A stretch of DNA of 64,000 nucleotides from Flexifilum sp963727545 (GTDB lineage: Bacteria > Chloroflexota > Anaerolineae > Aggregatilineales > Phototrophicaceae), in contig CAVSGS010000018.1 in NCBI GenBank assembly GCA_963727545.1, positions 93,250 through 157,249 on the forward strand. The letters are read 5' to 3'. Below, piece by piece: positions 16,654 through 26,508 of this stretch. A model generated the notes under the pieces. That model was not told the DNA's origin. It was given only the letters and a program-made list of their open reading frames with translations, and did not search any database. Position numbers and translations under genes: made by a program. How positions within the stretch are numbered: position 1 is the stretch's first letter; every line of letters begins with the position of its first letter.

Positions 16654-17118
16654 ATGGCAGTCGAAACCTTTGCTCAGCGCTTTTTCATTGCCACGCCGAT
16701 TGAGCGCATCTACGATCATCTCGCCGAGCCGCAGAATTACGTTGGCTTATCGCCGCTGGTCGTCGCCGTCCGTGATGTGCAAACCAGCCGCGATGCGCGC
16801 GGGCGTGAGGTGCAGCACTACCTCTCGGTTGAGCGGTTTCACTTTCTGGGGTTCATTCGCTACGACAATTTGATCCGCGTCACGACCACCCTCACCGAGC
16901 CACCGGCACAGTTGATCTCCGAGGTGGACAGTCCGGGATGGGTGCACATGCAGTTCGTCTTCGACCTCCAGCCGGATAGCGAAGGCACGTGGATCGAGGA
17001 GACGATTACGGCGCGAGCACCGCTGCTGCTGCGCGGCTATGTCGTCGCCGAAGCTCGGCGCGTTCAGGAGGCGCTGGCGCGCATCCTCAAGACTCGGATG
17101 GAGGAACTGGCGGGGTAG
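16654..17118 (+). CDS. SRPBCC (START/Bet v1-like) family protein
   Basis: 154 residues. A typical SRPBCC beginning, VETFAQRFFIATPIERIYDHLAEPQNYVGLSPLV, then curved beta sheet (VERFHFLGFIRYDNLIRV, VHMQFVFDLQPDSEGTWIEETITARAP) and a long C-terminal helix. The ATG at 16654 has TAAGGAC just upstream; an in-frame GTG at 16615 is less likely. Hydrophobic-ligand binding is the family feature; a specific ligand is unknown. Its 3' end overlaps the convergent STAS-like gene by 32 bases. Confidence 0.82.
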   Translation: MAVETFAQRFFIATPIERIYDHLAEPQNYVGLSPLVVAVRDVQTSRDARGREVQHYLSVERFHFLGFIRYDNLIRVTTTLTEPPAQLISEVDSPGWVHMQFVFDLQPDSEGTWIEETITARAPLLLRGYVVAEARRVQEALARILKTRMEELAG

Positions 17119-17643
17119 CGGTTGCTGGTGGTTCCGCTGCGGCTGGTGGTTCTGCTGCGGCTGGTGGTCTGCCGCTGGTGTTTGGGCTGCCGCTGGTGGT
17201 TCTGCTGCCGATGTTTGGGCTGCCGCTGGCTCGGCTGGCGATTCCGGCGGTCGCTCCGGCGGATGCTGCATATCGTGCTCCGCCAGTATTTTATGCGCTT
17301 GTTCCAGCGTCTTGGCGACGCGAAAACGGGTCTTGCGCTGGGCGGACGCGCGCTCGATCATCCCGGCGAGAATTTCGACAAACTTGGACGAGGTCACAAT
17401 CACGGCGAGGTCGAACGGCTTAGGCGGTTCGCTCATCGATTGATTGAAGTGTGACAGCAGATTTTGCGGAAACAGGCGACATTCGGTCATGTCGATCAGG
17501 ATGTTGACGGTATACGGGCGGTCTCTGACCAGCTCCACCCCATCGCGAATGGACTGGTGATACTCGTCCCACGTCCATTTCCCCTCGAAACGAAAAATGG
17601 TGTACGTTTCGTCAGCATTGCCCCATGTAACCGTGATCGGCAT
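17087..17643 (-). CDS. STAS-like protein with Pro/Ala-rich tail, frameshifted
   Basis: The N-terminal 125 residues fold like SpoIIAA/STAS proteins (VTWGNADETYTIFRFEGKWTWDEYHQSI, NILIDMTEC, DLAVIVTSSKFVEILAG, FRVAKTLEQAHKIL). A Pro/Ala/Gln tail follows. At 17165-17171 the tail changes frame: one base is missing (GCAGACCACC), after which PPAAAEPPAAAEPPATATPP runs to a TGA at 17087-17089. Without the shift the ORF would run on antisense to the SRPBCC gene for 370 bases. A similar STAS-like protein occurs at 38490. GGAGGAGAG precedes the ATG. Confidence 0.65.
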
Positions 17644-17797
17644 GATGAACTCTCCTCCAACCTCATGCTGCTTGATTTCATCGTATCACGACAACTGCTC
17701 AGATAGAACAAATTCTTTGCCGCCCACAGCAGCACCCGTTTAGCAATTTGTAATCGTTTGCCCCTATGCTGCTCGCAAAAGAGATTGGGAGTAGCAG

Positions 17798-18571
17798 ATG
17801 AGTTGGATCGGTGATCGAATCGGTTGGATCGGGCTGCTGGTTGGAAGTGGCTTACTACTGTTGCTCGCCAGCCAAGCGTTCGCCCAAACCGGCACCCTGC
17901 CGGATCGCGGTGCCGCGCCGGAAATCGAAAGTCTAAACTGGATCAACAGCGACGTGCCGCTGCGACTGGCAGCGCTGCGCGGCAGTGTCGTCCTGCTGGA
18001 ATTCTGGACGTTCGACTGCATCAACTGCATTCACACGCTGCCGCACGTCGAGCAATGGTATCAGGATTACCGCGATCAGGGCTTGGTCGTGCTGGGGATT
18101 CACTATCCCGAATTTCGCTATGAGCACGACCTCCAGAACGTCCGCGCGGCGACGCAGCGCCTCAACGTGACCTATCCGGTCGGCATCGATAACGACGGTG
18201 TGACGTGGAACGCCTACAATCAGCGGTACTGGCCCACCCTCTACCTGATCGACAAGCAGGGACAGATTCGCTATCTGCGCATCGGCGAGGGGAACTACGA
18301 AGCAACCGAAGCCGCGCTTCAAGCGCTGCTCGCCGAGACGCCCGCATCCGCGCCAAGCACGGCAGAACCCGCGCCCGCGCTGGCTTATCTCACGCCGGAC
18401 ACAGTCTTGAACGTGCGCGCCGCGCCGGGTGTCGAGAGCGATCAAATCGGCGCAATCGATCCCGGCATGGCGCTGGTCATCCTCGGTGAGCAGGACGGCT
18501 GGTATCAGATCAGCTACAACGATGGCGTCGGCTACGTCTCCGGCGATTATGTGACCGTCCACGAAAGCTGA
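17798..18571 (+). CDS. TlpA-like redoxin with C-terminal SH3 domain
   Basis: 257 residues. Signal anchor (about 10-30), then a thioredoxin-fold redoxin domain (about 35-180) with the motif FDCINCIHT (Cys74, Cys77), cis-Pro at YWPTLYLID near 146-154, and an SH3b domain (about 195-255: VLNVRAAPGVESDQIGAI...GWYQISYNDGVGYVSGDYV). The CINC centre differs from the CxxC of TlpA/ResA but matches the DipZ/NHL-redoxin subgroup. Probably a thiol-disulfide reductase outside the membrane. No cytochrome-maturation genes are adjacent. Confidence 0.85.
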   Translation: MSWIGDRIGWIGLLVGSGLLLLLASQAFAQTGTLPDRGAAPEIESLNWINSDVPLRLAALRGSVVLLEFWTFDCINCIHTLPHVEQWYQDYRDQGLVVLGIHYPEFRYEHDLQNVRAATQRLNVTYPVGIDNDGVTWNAYNQRYWPTLYLIDKQGQIRYLRIGEGNYEATEAALQALLAETPASAPSTAEPAPALAYLTPDTVLNVRAAPGVESDQIGAIDPGMALVILGEQDGWYQISYNDGVGYVSGDYVTVHES

Positions 18572-18658
18572 TCGCAGCAAATCTACGATCGGTGTAGAGA
18601 CAGGTTTATGCTCTTTTCCAAATTAAGACGGAGTAAGCTCAACCTCATATCCGTGTTT

Positions 18659-18700
18659 TTCTCCCCCTCTCATCATGGAGAGGGGGTCGGGGGGTGAGGT
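18659..18700. repeat. Half of a family M element
   Basis: CTCCCCCTCTCATCATGG pairs with GGAGAGGGGG, followed by TCGGGGGGTGAGGT. It is joined directly to a P palindrome. Confidence 0.65.
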
Positions 18701-18702
18701 TT

Positions 18703-18726
18703 GTAGGGGCGCAGCGTGCTGCGCCC
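18703..18726. repeat. GTAGGGGC palindrome (family P)
   Basis: GTAGGGGCGCAGC and GCTGCGCCC arms. It lies in the 290-bp gap before fbp, which otherwise holds the M half and the fbp promoter. Confidence 0.75.
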
Positions 18727-18799
18727 GTTCCCCGTATTTAATCGTTAATTCGCATAAAACCTGCCCCTACGGACAACATCGATTTGCCCCGTCGTGAAG

Positions 18800-18828
18800 T
18801 TGTGCGATTCTCCCGTGTTCCTTACAAT
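18800..18828 (+). promoter_or_regulatory. Promoter of fbp
   Basis: TTGTGC (18800-18805) and TACAAT (18823-18828) are separated by 17 bases. The ATG is 33 bases further on, with AGGAG upstream of it. Confidence 0.45.
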
Positions 18829-18861
18829 GTAGCTTAAAAACACTTACAGGAGCACGTCCTC

Positions 18862-19932
18862 ATGTCCTCGCAAGTCATCACCATTGAGCGGCATATCTTC
18901 GACAAGCAGAAGGAACACCCGCAGGCGACCGGCAACTTGACCGGGCTGCTCTACGATATGGCGCTTGCCGCCAAGATCATCGCCCGCGAGACCACCCGCG
19001 CCGGACTAGCGAGCATCCTCGGTGCCAGCGACAGCACCAACGTCTACGGCGAGCGTCAGCAGAAGCTCGACCTGTTCGCCAACTCGGTCATCTTCCGCAT
19101 GAACGATCACACCGAGCGCCTGTGCGCGATGGCGTCCGAGGAGCACGAGGACATCCTCGAAATTCCGCCGCATTACGGCAAGGGCAAGTACGTGCTGCTG
19201 TTCGACCCGCTCGACGGCTCCTCGAATATCGACGTCAACGTCTCAATTGGCACGATCTTCGCCATTCACCGCAAGGTGACGACCGGCGCGCAGGGGGCAA
19301 TGGACGACATCTTGCAGCCGGGGCGCAGCTTGGTCGCCGCCGGTTACGTGATCTACGGCAGCAGCACGATGATGGTCTACAGCACCGGGCACGGCGTCGA
19401 CGGCTTCACCCTCGATCCGTCGATTGGCGAGTTCCTGCTCAGCCACCCGGACATCCGCACGCCAGAGCCGCCGCTGTTCTACAGTTGCAATCAGGGCTAT
19501 CAGCGCGGCTGGACGGCGGGCGTGCAGCACTTGACCCACTGGCTGCAAGGGATCGCCAATTCGCCGGGTGAACCACCGCGCGAACCGCTCTCGCACCGTT
19601 ACATCGGCTCGATGATTTCGGACTTTCACCGCAATCTGCTGCAAGGCGGCATCTACTACTATCCCGGCGACATGACCAAGCCGGAGGGGAAAATTCGCCT
19701 GCTGCTCGAAGCGCAGGCGCTGGCGTTCATCGCCGAGCAGGCGGGCGGCTACGCCTCCGACGGTATCGGCGACGTGCTCGACGTACAGCCGCATAAACTG
19801 CACCAGCGCACGCCGCTGTTCATCGGCAACCGCTCGCTGGTCGAGAGAGCCGAAGGCTTCATCCGTGACTACGATCAGGAGTGGATCGACCGCTACCGCG
19901 CCTACCGCGATCGCAGAGCTAATGCTTCATGA
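18862..19932 (+). CDS. fbp: Fructose-1,6-bisphosphatase class 1
   Basis: 356 residues, close to the family's usual size. It hydrolyses fructose 1,6-bisphosphate to fructose 6-phosphate and Pi in gluconeogenesis. The metal-binding signature LFDPLDGSSNID (114-124) is preceded by the acidic pair in ASEEHEDI (about 91-97), and the sugar-phosphate site motifs SRYIGSMISDFHRNLLQGGIYYYP and GKIRLLLEAQALAFIAEQAGG are intact. The C-terminal end is odd: 31 bases from 19884 to 19914 recur at 20083-20113, where they continue into an alternative ending RDRRAGE and a TAA. The present end (RANAS, TGA) therefore comes from inserted DNA. Confidence 0.95.
   Translation: MSSQVITIERHIFDKQKEHPQATGNLTGLLYDMALAAKIIARETTRAGLASILGASDSTNVYGERQQKLDLFANSVIFRMNDHTERLCAMASEEHEDILEIPPHYGKGKYVLLFDPLDGSSNIDVNVSIGTIFAIHRKVTTGAQGAMDDILQPGRSLVAAGYVIYGSSTMMVYSTGHGVDGFTLDPSIGEFLLSHPDIRTPEPPLFYSCNQGYQRGWTAGVQHLTHWLQGIANSPGEPPREPLSHRYIGSMISDFHRNLLQGGIYYYPGDMTKPEGKIRLLLEAQALAFIAEQAGGYASDGIGDVLDVQPHKLHQRTPLFIGNRSLVERAEGFIRDYDQEWIDRYRAYRDRRANAS
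19884..19914. repeat. Left copy of a 31-bp direct repeat (fbp 3' end)
   Basis: Exact 31-bp match to 20083-20113. It encodes IDRYRAYRDR at the fbp C-terminus. Confidence 0.9.
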
Positions 19933-19961
19933 GGCGCAATGAAACTCCCGTCATGAAATAT

Positions 19962-19986
19962 GTAGGGGCGTTACATGTAACGCCCC
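19962..19986. repeat. GTAGGGGC palindrome (family P)
   Basis: GTAGGGGCGTTAC pairs with GTAACGCCCC around a central ATGT-type palindrome. It lies inside the segment inserted into the fbp end. Confidence 0.85.
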
Positions 19987-20008
19987 ATACGTACTTTGTT
20001 CCGTATCT

Positions 20009-20082
20009 CAAACCTCACCCCCCAACCCCCTCTCCATGCAATGGAGAGGGGGAGCTAAGCGAAGCGAAGCGGGGTGAGGTCA
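20009..20082. repeat. Family M element inserted in the fbp 3' end
   Basis: AACCTCACCCCCCAACCCC and GGGGTGAGGTC ends, with an inner hairpin CCCCCTCTCC/GGAGAGGGGG and an AAGCGAAGCG direct repeat. It ends exactly at the right copy of the 31-bp duplication. Confidence 0.7.
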
Positions 20083-20113
20083 GATCGACCGCTACCGCGC
20101 CTACCGCGATCGC
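20083..20113. repeat. Right copy of the 31-bp direct repeat (remnant fbp 3' end)
   Basis: Identical to 19884-19914. It continues CGCGCCGGGGAGTAA, an in-phase alternative fbp terminus. Confidence 0.9.
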
Positions 20114-20137
20114 CGCGCCGGGGAGTAACGCCCGCAA

Positions 20138-20500
20138 TCACTCACTCGCGGGCAAAAATGCGCGTTGCAGAAACCGCATACCCGCCATGATTTGATTGAC
20201 CCGTTGCTCGGTCAGTGTGCCGACGTATTGACCTAATCGGATTTTGTCGATAGTCGTTATTTTCGACACTTCCACGACACTTTGTGCCGGTAAATTGGCT
20301 TCACCCGCCTCAAGCAGTACATTGCCGGGCATGGTTATCCGCTTCAGGTTCGACGTCAAGCTACAGGCAACCACCGTATCGATGCGGCTGTGGTTAAAAA
20401 GGTCTTCCTGAACCACGACATAGGGATGCGGAATACCCGCCTCCAACCCGCTCGAAGTTTCGGGCTGTACCCAGTAGATATCGCCTTGGTTGATGACCAT
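20138..20500 (-). CDS. MazF/PemK-like toxin (orphan)
   Basis: 120-residue protein with the MazF/PemK fold motifs: GDIYWVQPETSSGLE near the start, PYVVVQEDLFNHSRIDTVVACSLTSN, then LPAQSVVEVSKITTIDKIRL. The typical family action is sequence-specific mRNA cleavage in the cytoplasm. I start at the ATG at 20500 because GGGAG lies six bases upstream; an in-frame ATG at 20539 falls in repeat DNA. No antitoxin ORF is visible either side; upstream are P and M repeats. Catalytic identity cannot be confirmed from sequence. Confidence 0.82.
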   Translation of the reverse strand: MVINQGDIYWVQPETSSGLEAGIPHPYVVVQEDLFNHSRIDTVVACSLTSNLKRITMPGNVLLEAGEANLPAQSVVEVSKITTIDKIRLGQYVGTLTEQRVNQIMAGMRFLQRAFLPASE

Positions 20501-20530
20501 TCCAGCTCCCAAATGGACACTCGCATAAAA

Positions 20531-20555
20531 GGGACGCACTACCGTGCGCCCCTAC
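20531..20555. repeat. Degenerate GTAGGGGC palindrome (family P)
   Basis: Right arm GTGCGCCCCTAC is intact; the left arm GGGACGCAC is worn. It lies upstream of the MazF-like gene. Confidence 0.6.
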
Positions 20556-20597
20556 AAAACCACGCGATGCCTGCCCGCATACTGAGCGACCAGATCG

Positions 20598-20643
20598 CTT
20601 TAAAGTCCCCTCTCCTAGGGAGAGGGGATTTAGGGGTGAGGTC
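20598..20643. repeat. Half of a family M element
   Basis: AAAGTCCCCTCTCC pairs with GGAGAGGGGATTT, followed by AGGGGTGAGGTC. It ends at the stop codon of the penicillin-binding protein gene. Confidence 0.7.
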
Positions 20644-23600
20644 ATTGTACCGTGAAGCTGACCTTATACGGCGTCTGGACGTAGTTGCCGTCGTTGCCGA
20701 CCACCACCAGTTGAATGTCGTAGTTGCCCGGCTGCAAGCCGGGGACGGTCGTCAACTGCCCGTTGACCACGCTGTTGTACTGCACGTCGTTCATCGTCAC
20801 CCACTGATCGCCGAACTGACCGCCGTGAATTTCCAGCTTCCAGTACTGCGCCTGTGAGGGCGAGAACTGCACCGTGCCGACCACCGGGAAGCCCGCGCTG
20901 ACGATCTGCCCCTGACTCGGCTGCGTGATCAGCGCCGTCAGCACGATCTGTCCGCCGCTGGCGGAGAGCAGTTCCGGCGTGCAGGCGATGGTCGGCAGGA
21001 AGGCGTAGCCGTTGGCGCGCGCCCAGTTTTCGGCTTGCACCGCATCCTTCGGATCGGGCGGCGGCGCGATGAACAACTGCTCGCGGGCGGCGGGCGCGCT
21101 CCCCGACGCCTCGATCGGGACTTGGCAGTAGAGCGGCGCGGGCGGCGGCTGCTGTCCCGGCGTGACCGAGAAGACAATCGAACTGGCGACCGCCGGGTCA
21201 AGCGGGTTGACCAACACCTGATAGATGTCGGGCTGAATCTCCTTGAGCCACGGACCGGCGGCTGGCGGTTGGGCGTCGGTCGGCTGCGGCGCGGGCGGAT
21301 ACTGAAGCTGACCCTGCCCATCGGGGATGGCGGCGGGGCTGTCGAGGAACCACTCGCTGACGGTGCTGTCGCAGCCGGTCGCCGGTTCGTGCAGCGACGG
21401 GATCGAGCAGATCGTCCGCAGCGACATGCCCGACGGCGCGTTGATCTGATCGGCTTGCAAGCTGCCATCGACCGCGAACAGGCTGAGCATTCCGTTGTTG
21501 TTGTAGATGTTGTTGATCACCGAGTTCCAGATCGGCGCAGCACCGGTCAAGCCGGAGGTGTTGCCGGTCATCGGCGTCGCGTCGCTGTTGCCGACCCACA
21601 CCCCGACGGTGACGTTGCGGGTGAAGCCGACCGTCCAGTTATCCTTGAAATTGTCGGTCGTGCCGGTCTTGACCGAGGTGTGCAGGCTGCCGGTGTTGAG
21701 CGGGCTGTTTGACCCCATCGCCGGGGTGCGGGCGACGTTGTCGCTCAGGATGTCGCTCATCAGGAAGGCGATGCGCGGGATCGACCACCTGCGTGCCGTA
21801 GCCCTCGCGGTTGACCGTGCTGCCGGTCTGGTTGCCGCGCGGGCAGCCGTTCTCGTACTGGTAGACGATGTTGCTGTCGCTGTCGAGCACGCACAGGATC
21901 GCCGTCGACGGCACGAACGATCCGCCGTTGGCGAAGGTCGCGTAAGCGCGCGTCAGTTCCAGCAGGGTGATGTCGCCGCCGCCCAGCGTCAGCGAAACCC
22001 CATACTGGCTCGGATCATTGCCCAAGCTCTCGATGCCGAAGCGCTGGGCAATCTCTAGGAACGTCGGCACGCCGATCCGCCGCAGGGTTTGCACCGCCGG
22101 GATGTTGTAGCTGTTGGCGAGCGCCGTCCGCATCCGCACCGGTCCGTGAAACGTCCGGTCGTAGTCGAGCGGCTGATAGCCGTCGATGTCGGTCGGCGTG
22201 TCCCAGATGATGTCGCCCGCCGTCATGCCCTGCTCAATCGCGGCGGAGTAGGTCAGCGGTTTCATCGTGCTGCCCGGCTGCCGCAGCGAGATCGCCACGT
22301 TGACGCGCCCGTCGATGGCGTCGTTGTTGTAATCGACGCTGCCGACCATCGCCAAAATCTCGCCCGTCACCGGCTTGAGCACGACCACCGCCGCATTAGT
22401 CGCGTTGTTGGCTGCCAGTGCCGCGATCTGGTTGCGCGCTGCCGTCTGCGCCATGTCGCTGACGTCGAGGTCAACCGTCGTGTAGACCCGGTAGCCGCCC
22501 GCCGCGATCTTGTCGTCGGGGATTTGCAGGTCGCGCATCAGCGCTTGGAATTCCTGCTGCGCGTAGACGGTGAAGTGCGGCGCGCGCAGCGGCGCTTCCG
22601 GTGGGTTGTAGGTCAGCCCCTCACGCAGCGCTTGATCGCGCTGGTCGGCGGTGATGAAATGCCCCCGCACCATGGCGTCGAGCACCTGTCGCCAGCGTGC
22701 CTCGACCATCGCCTGCACCGCCGGATCGGGGTTGAGCGGGTCGATGATCGACGGCGCTTGCGGCAGTCCCGCCAGCAGCGCCGACTCGCCGAGCGTGAGT
22801 TCGCTGACGTGCTTGCCGAACAGCGTTTGCGCGGCGGCTTCCGCGCCGTAAGCGAGGTTGCCGTAGTAAATCTCGTTGAGGTAGAGCGACAGCACTTCTT
22901 CCGGCGTCTTGCGCTGGCGCAGCAAAAACGCCAGCATGATCTCTTCGGCTTTGCGCTGAACGCTGCGCTCGTTGCGGTATTCGTAGTCGAACAGGATGTT
23001 GCGGACGACCTGCTGCGTGATCGTGCCGCCGCCGCTGCTGCCCTCCGCCAAGCCGATGTACTGTAAGAAGGCGCGCAGAGTCGCCTGTACTTCGAAGCCG
23101 GGATTGGTCCAGAAGGTGTCGTCCTCGATGGCGACGGTCGCGTTGATCAGGTCTTGCGGGAACTGGTCGTAGCTGACTTTGGTGCGCTTGCCCTCGTTGA
23201 ACGACTCATACAGCAGTTGACCGGTGCGGTCGTAGAAGAAGGTGCTCTGGAAGCCGTTGTAATTGTCCACCCGCGCGACTTCCGCCTGATACTGTTCCTC
23301 CAGCCGCGTGCCCAGCGTCGCCGTCAGCAGCAGCGTGATCAGCGTCAAGCCGCCGCAGAAGGTCGCCACCACGCCGAGGAAAATCGCGGCACAGCCCGGC
23401 GAGCAGCCGAGAATCCGGCGTCGGCGCGGCTTCTGCCGCGGCGGTAGTCCGGTCTGCGCCGGGACTTGCCCCTGCTGCGGCAGCGGATACGCTGATTGGG
23501 GCGCTTGCTGGACTGCCTGCGTCCGCTGCACCACCGGCGGCGAGGGGATCGTCGTCTGCGGCGTCGGCAGCGGCGCGCGGCGGCTGGCGCTTCGGCGCGG

Positions 23601-24129
23601 CTTTGCGCGGCGGATGTTCCTCGCCGGGGACGTGGACGAGCGTATGCTCGAACGGGACGATGTGGGGGACGGTATCGCCGTTTTCGAGATCGTCGCCGAA
23701 ACCGGACTCGTCAAAATCCGGGTTCGGGTCGAAGCCACCGCTGCCCGGCAGCGTTTTCGGCATACTGCCATGCAGCGACTTGGGATCGCGCACGGTGAAC
23801 AAGTCGTCGGTTTCGTCGTCATCGTCGTCGATTTCGAGCGTCGGCAGGTCGTGGGCGTCGATCGCTTGGTCGCGCGCAGCCGGCTCGATCTCGTCGTCGT
23901 CGCCGGGAATGGGCACGTACTCCGGGCTGACTTCATCCTCATCGCTGGGGATCGGCACGTACTCCGCGTCGATCTCGTCGTCGCCGATGGCGGGCATCGG
24001 CGCGAGCGTATCGAAATCGGCGTCGGTTTGGGTGGCGTTGGCATCGTCGGGGGTCGGGTTGCTTGCCGCCTGCTCGCTTCCTTCGTCCGGTTGGTCTTCC
24101 GGCGAGCGGAAGGGTTTTTCTTCGGGCAT
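20642..24129 (-). CDS. Class A penicillin-binding protein (transglycosylase/transpeptidase), two frameshifts
   Basis: Bifunctional cell-wall synthase of about 1160 residues when joined. Order: acidic low-complexity cytoplasmic tail of about 180 residues with repeated EYVPIP motifs; Pro/Gln linker; membrane helix (AAIFLGVVATFCGGLTLITLLL); GT51 glycosyltransferase with IEDDTFWTNPGF, GGGTITQQVVRN and LRQRKTPEEVLSLYLNEIYYG; and a transpeptidase with SxxK in GSTMKP, SxN in SYN and KTG in VKTGTTD. A C-terminal Pro-rich and Ig-like extension follows the KTG box. Frame changes lie at about 23571-23583 and 21777-21779 (GATCCCGCG instead of GATCCGCG), each one excess base. Start ATG at 24129. Confidence 0.85.
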
Positions 24130-24327
24130 GGTCTGCTCCGCTAAACATCGTGGTACTGCTGATTTTGCTTGATTGTAGCAGAGTCTCAAGGGGCGTCCAT
24201 GTCCCCAACCTGACGCTCACGGGACGCTTGACAGGCGGGCTTTCCCTACGCTTCACCGATGACTGACCGCATCTGCGACCAAGGTATAGGGGGCATGGAC
24301 ATAAGATAGAGATGATGTCGGCAAACG

Positions 24328-25600
24328 ATGAGGTGCGTCGCCGTGCAAAAACCGGGGCACGTGTCCATAAGCAGTTGGGTGATCTCCCTCTGCGGACTGA
24401 TTTTGTTTCCGTCGCTCACCGTAGCTCCGAACGCCAATTCTCCAACCGCGCTGGATACTGCCAGCGATCACGATATGCTGATTTACGTGGTGAAGAACTA
24501 CGGCGAAAGCGCCAACGCACAAGTTCTATACGATCCCGATGCAGACGTGCGGACGCCGATCACGGGCATCAAGCTCGATGCTTTTTGGACACGTTTCAGC
24601 TTTAGCAGCGACAGGCAGCTTGCTTATATGGTCGGCGACCGGGGTGATGCTGACATTTACATGTGGGACAGTGAAGTGGCGGATGCCGCGTCTGTCAACA
24701 TCACCGCGAGTCCCGGCACGGATGATGTGCCCTTAGGGTGGAGTCCGGATGGACGGTATCTAGCGTTCACGTCGGCTCAAGCGGGACAGAGTGCCGCACT
24801 TTATCTTTGGGATGGCGCTACCGTCACCAACATTACTTCCGACAGTGGGGCGACGATCAGCGGTGTGGATGTCGCGTGGGGAGCAGATAACCAGCTGGCA
24901 TTCACGGCGTGGTTCACCGGGAGCGCAGGCGCATATTCTGGCGAGGTCTACCTGTGGAACGGCGAGCAAGTCCTCAACGTGAGCCAGAACCCCACCGCTG
25001 AAGATCGCGCGCCCGCGTGGAGCGCCGACGGGCGGCTGGCATTTCTGTCAGCGCGGAATGGCGAAGACGACATCTTCGTGTGGGATGGCGTGTCGATGAA
25101 AAATGGGCTTCCCGACCGGGATACGTTCGTCAACGTTGCGCCGGAGCGTACGGGTTACTATTCCTATCCAACATGGACAAATGATGGACGGCTTGCCTTT
25201 ACGGGAACTCGATCCGGATTATTTCCCGGTGCAAGTTTTCGTGTGGGATGGGCAAACCGTCACCAACATCAGCCAAAACCCGAATGGACACAGTTGGAAT
25301 GCGAGCTGGAACGCTGGCGGGCAATGGGCGTTTAACGATACGGGTAGCGGGTTGATCGGGGGCACAATCGTCGTCCGAGACGCGCAGAACCAAACGCTTA
25401 TGTCTGCTCAAGGAGCCTATAGAGCGGTCTGGAGTCGCGGTGGCTACCTGATGTTTTGCAGTTACTATGACGTCTCCGGTAAGCAGCAGCATTACGCGCT
25501 CTCGCTTTGGGATGGAGAAAAAGTCGTGGAGATAGCACGGGGTGACCAAATCACGGCGCAATGGCAGGGCGGCGATGGTGTCGTGTGTAGTGATGGCTGA
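24328..25600 (+). CDS. Secreted beta-propeller protein (TolB/WD40-like), frameshifted
   Basis: About 423 residues when joined, possibly exported: a hydrophobic stretch SSWVISLCGLILFPSLTV lies at about 15-32, but no clean signal peptidase site is obvious. The rest is at least six blades of the form D-[IV]-[YF]-[MVL]-WD...V..ITxSPG..D..P.WSPDGRLAFxS, the TolB/PD40 pattern. The frame shifts at 25216-25217 (TCCGGATTA, one G too many), after which FPVQVFVWDGQTVTNISQNP follows. Total length is 3n+1. Function unknown; it could bind a partner protein. It is followed on the same strand by the MBL gene. Confidence 0.72.
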
Positions 25601-25701
25601 ACAGCCGGACGAACGTACAGGCGGAGTTTGGTCGCTTGGCGGGTTGGTGGGATGCGTCGCTGCGGTAAACTGACGTCATCATGTTTAAAGGACTTGATAC
25701 C

Positions 25702-26508
25702 ATGCCTAAGTACATCTGTGTGACCTGTGGGACCCAGTACCCGGAGAGCGACCAGCCGCCCGCCCACTGCCCGATCTGCGAAGACGAGCGCCAGTACGTC
25801 AACCCGAACGGGCAGCAGTGGACCACGCTTGAGGAACTCCAAACCAATCGCCACATGCTGATCGAGCCGGTCGAGCCGAAGCTGTATCACCTCAAGCCGG
25901 AGCCGAAGATCGGCATCGGGCAGTACGCCCATCTGGTGCAGACGCCGGAAGGCAACGTCCTTTGGGACTGCGTGCCCTACCTCGACGACGCCACCGTCAA
26001 GGCGATCAACGACTTGGGCGGCATCCGCGCGATTGCGATTTCGCACCCGCATTTTCACACCATCATGGGCGAGTGGAGCCGCGCCTTCAACGACGCCCCG
26101 ATCTACATCAACGCCGGCAATCGCCGCGATGTGGTGCAGCCGGACGACGCCATCCAGTATTGGGACGGTGCCGAACTACCGCTCTGGGACGGGATCACGC
26201 TGGTTCACTGCGGCGGGCACTTTGAGGGATCGGCGGTACTCCACTGGCGCGACGGCGCGGATGGTCGCGGCGTGCTGCTGACCGGCGACACGATCTACGT
26301 CGTCGCCGACCCGAACTGGGCGACCTTCATGTACAGCTATCCCAACGACATCCCGCTCGCGCCATCGAAAGTCCGGCGGATCGTCGCGGCAGTCGAGCCG
26401 TTCGCCTACGACCGCATCTATCCGGCGTTCAGCAGCGTCATGGACGGCAACGCGAAGGCGAAGGTTCACGCCTCCGCCGAACGCTACATCAACGCGATTA
26501 CGGACTGA
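25702..26508 (+). CDS. Metallo-beta-lactamase fold hydrolase with rubredoxin-like zinc ribbon
   Basis: 268 residues. An N-terminal zinc knuckle (Cys6, Cys9, Cys23, Cys26: CVTCGTQYP...CPICED) precedes an MBL domain. The metal-site motif reads SHPHFHTIMGEW (His115, 117, 119), not the classical HxHxDH, while GGHFEGSAVL (about 181) and TGDTIYVV (about 203) are conserved. The lost Asp and His may alter metal use, so I call the fold, not the chemistry. AAAGGA supports the ATG at 25702; an earlier ATG lies at 25681. Confidence 0.85.
   Translation: MPKYICVTCGTQYPESDQPPAHCPICEDERQYVNPNGQQWTTLEELQTNRHMLIEPVEPKLYHLKPEPKIGIGQYAHLVQTPEGNVLWDCVPYLDDATVKAINDLGGIRAIAISHPHFHTIMGEWSRAFNDAPIYINAGNRRDVVQPDDAIQYWDGAELPLWDGITLVHCGGHFEGSAVLHWRDGADGRGVLLTGDTIYVVADPNWATFMYSYPNDIPLAPSKVRRIVAAVEPFAYDRIYPAFSSVMDGNAKAKVHASAERYINAITD

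Noticed and set aside
16747..17080. Continuation of the STAS-like ORF antisense to the SRPBCC gene
   Set aside because: The tail after QPQQNHQPQ is not a domain; a missing base at 17165-17171 restores a Pro/Ala tail ending at 17087.
25702..26508. Classical HxHxDH beta-lactamase
   Set aside because: The motif reads HPHFHT without Asp-His, so only the fold is claimed.
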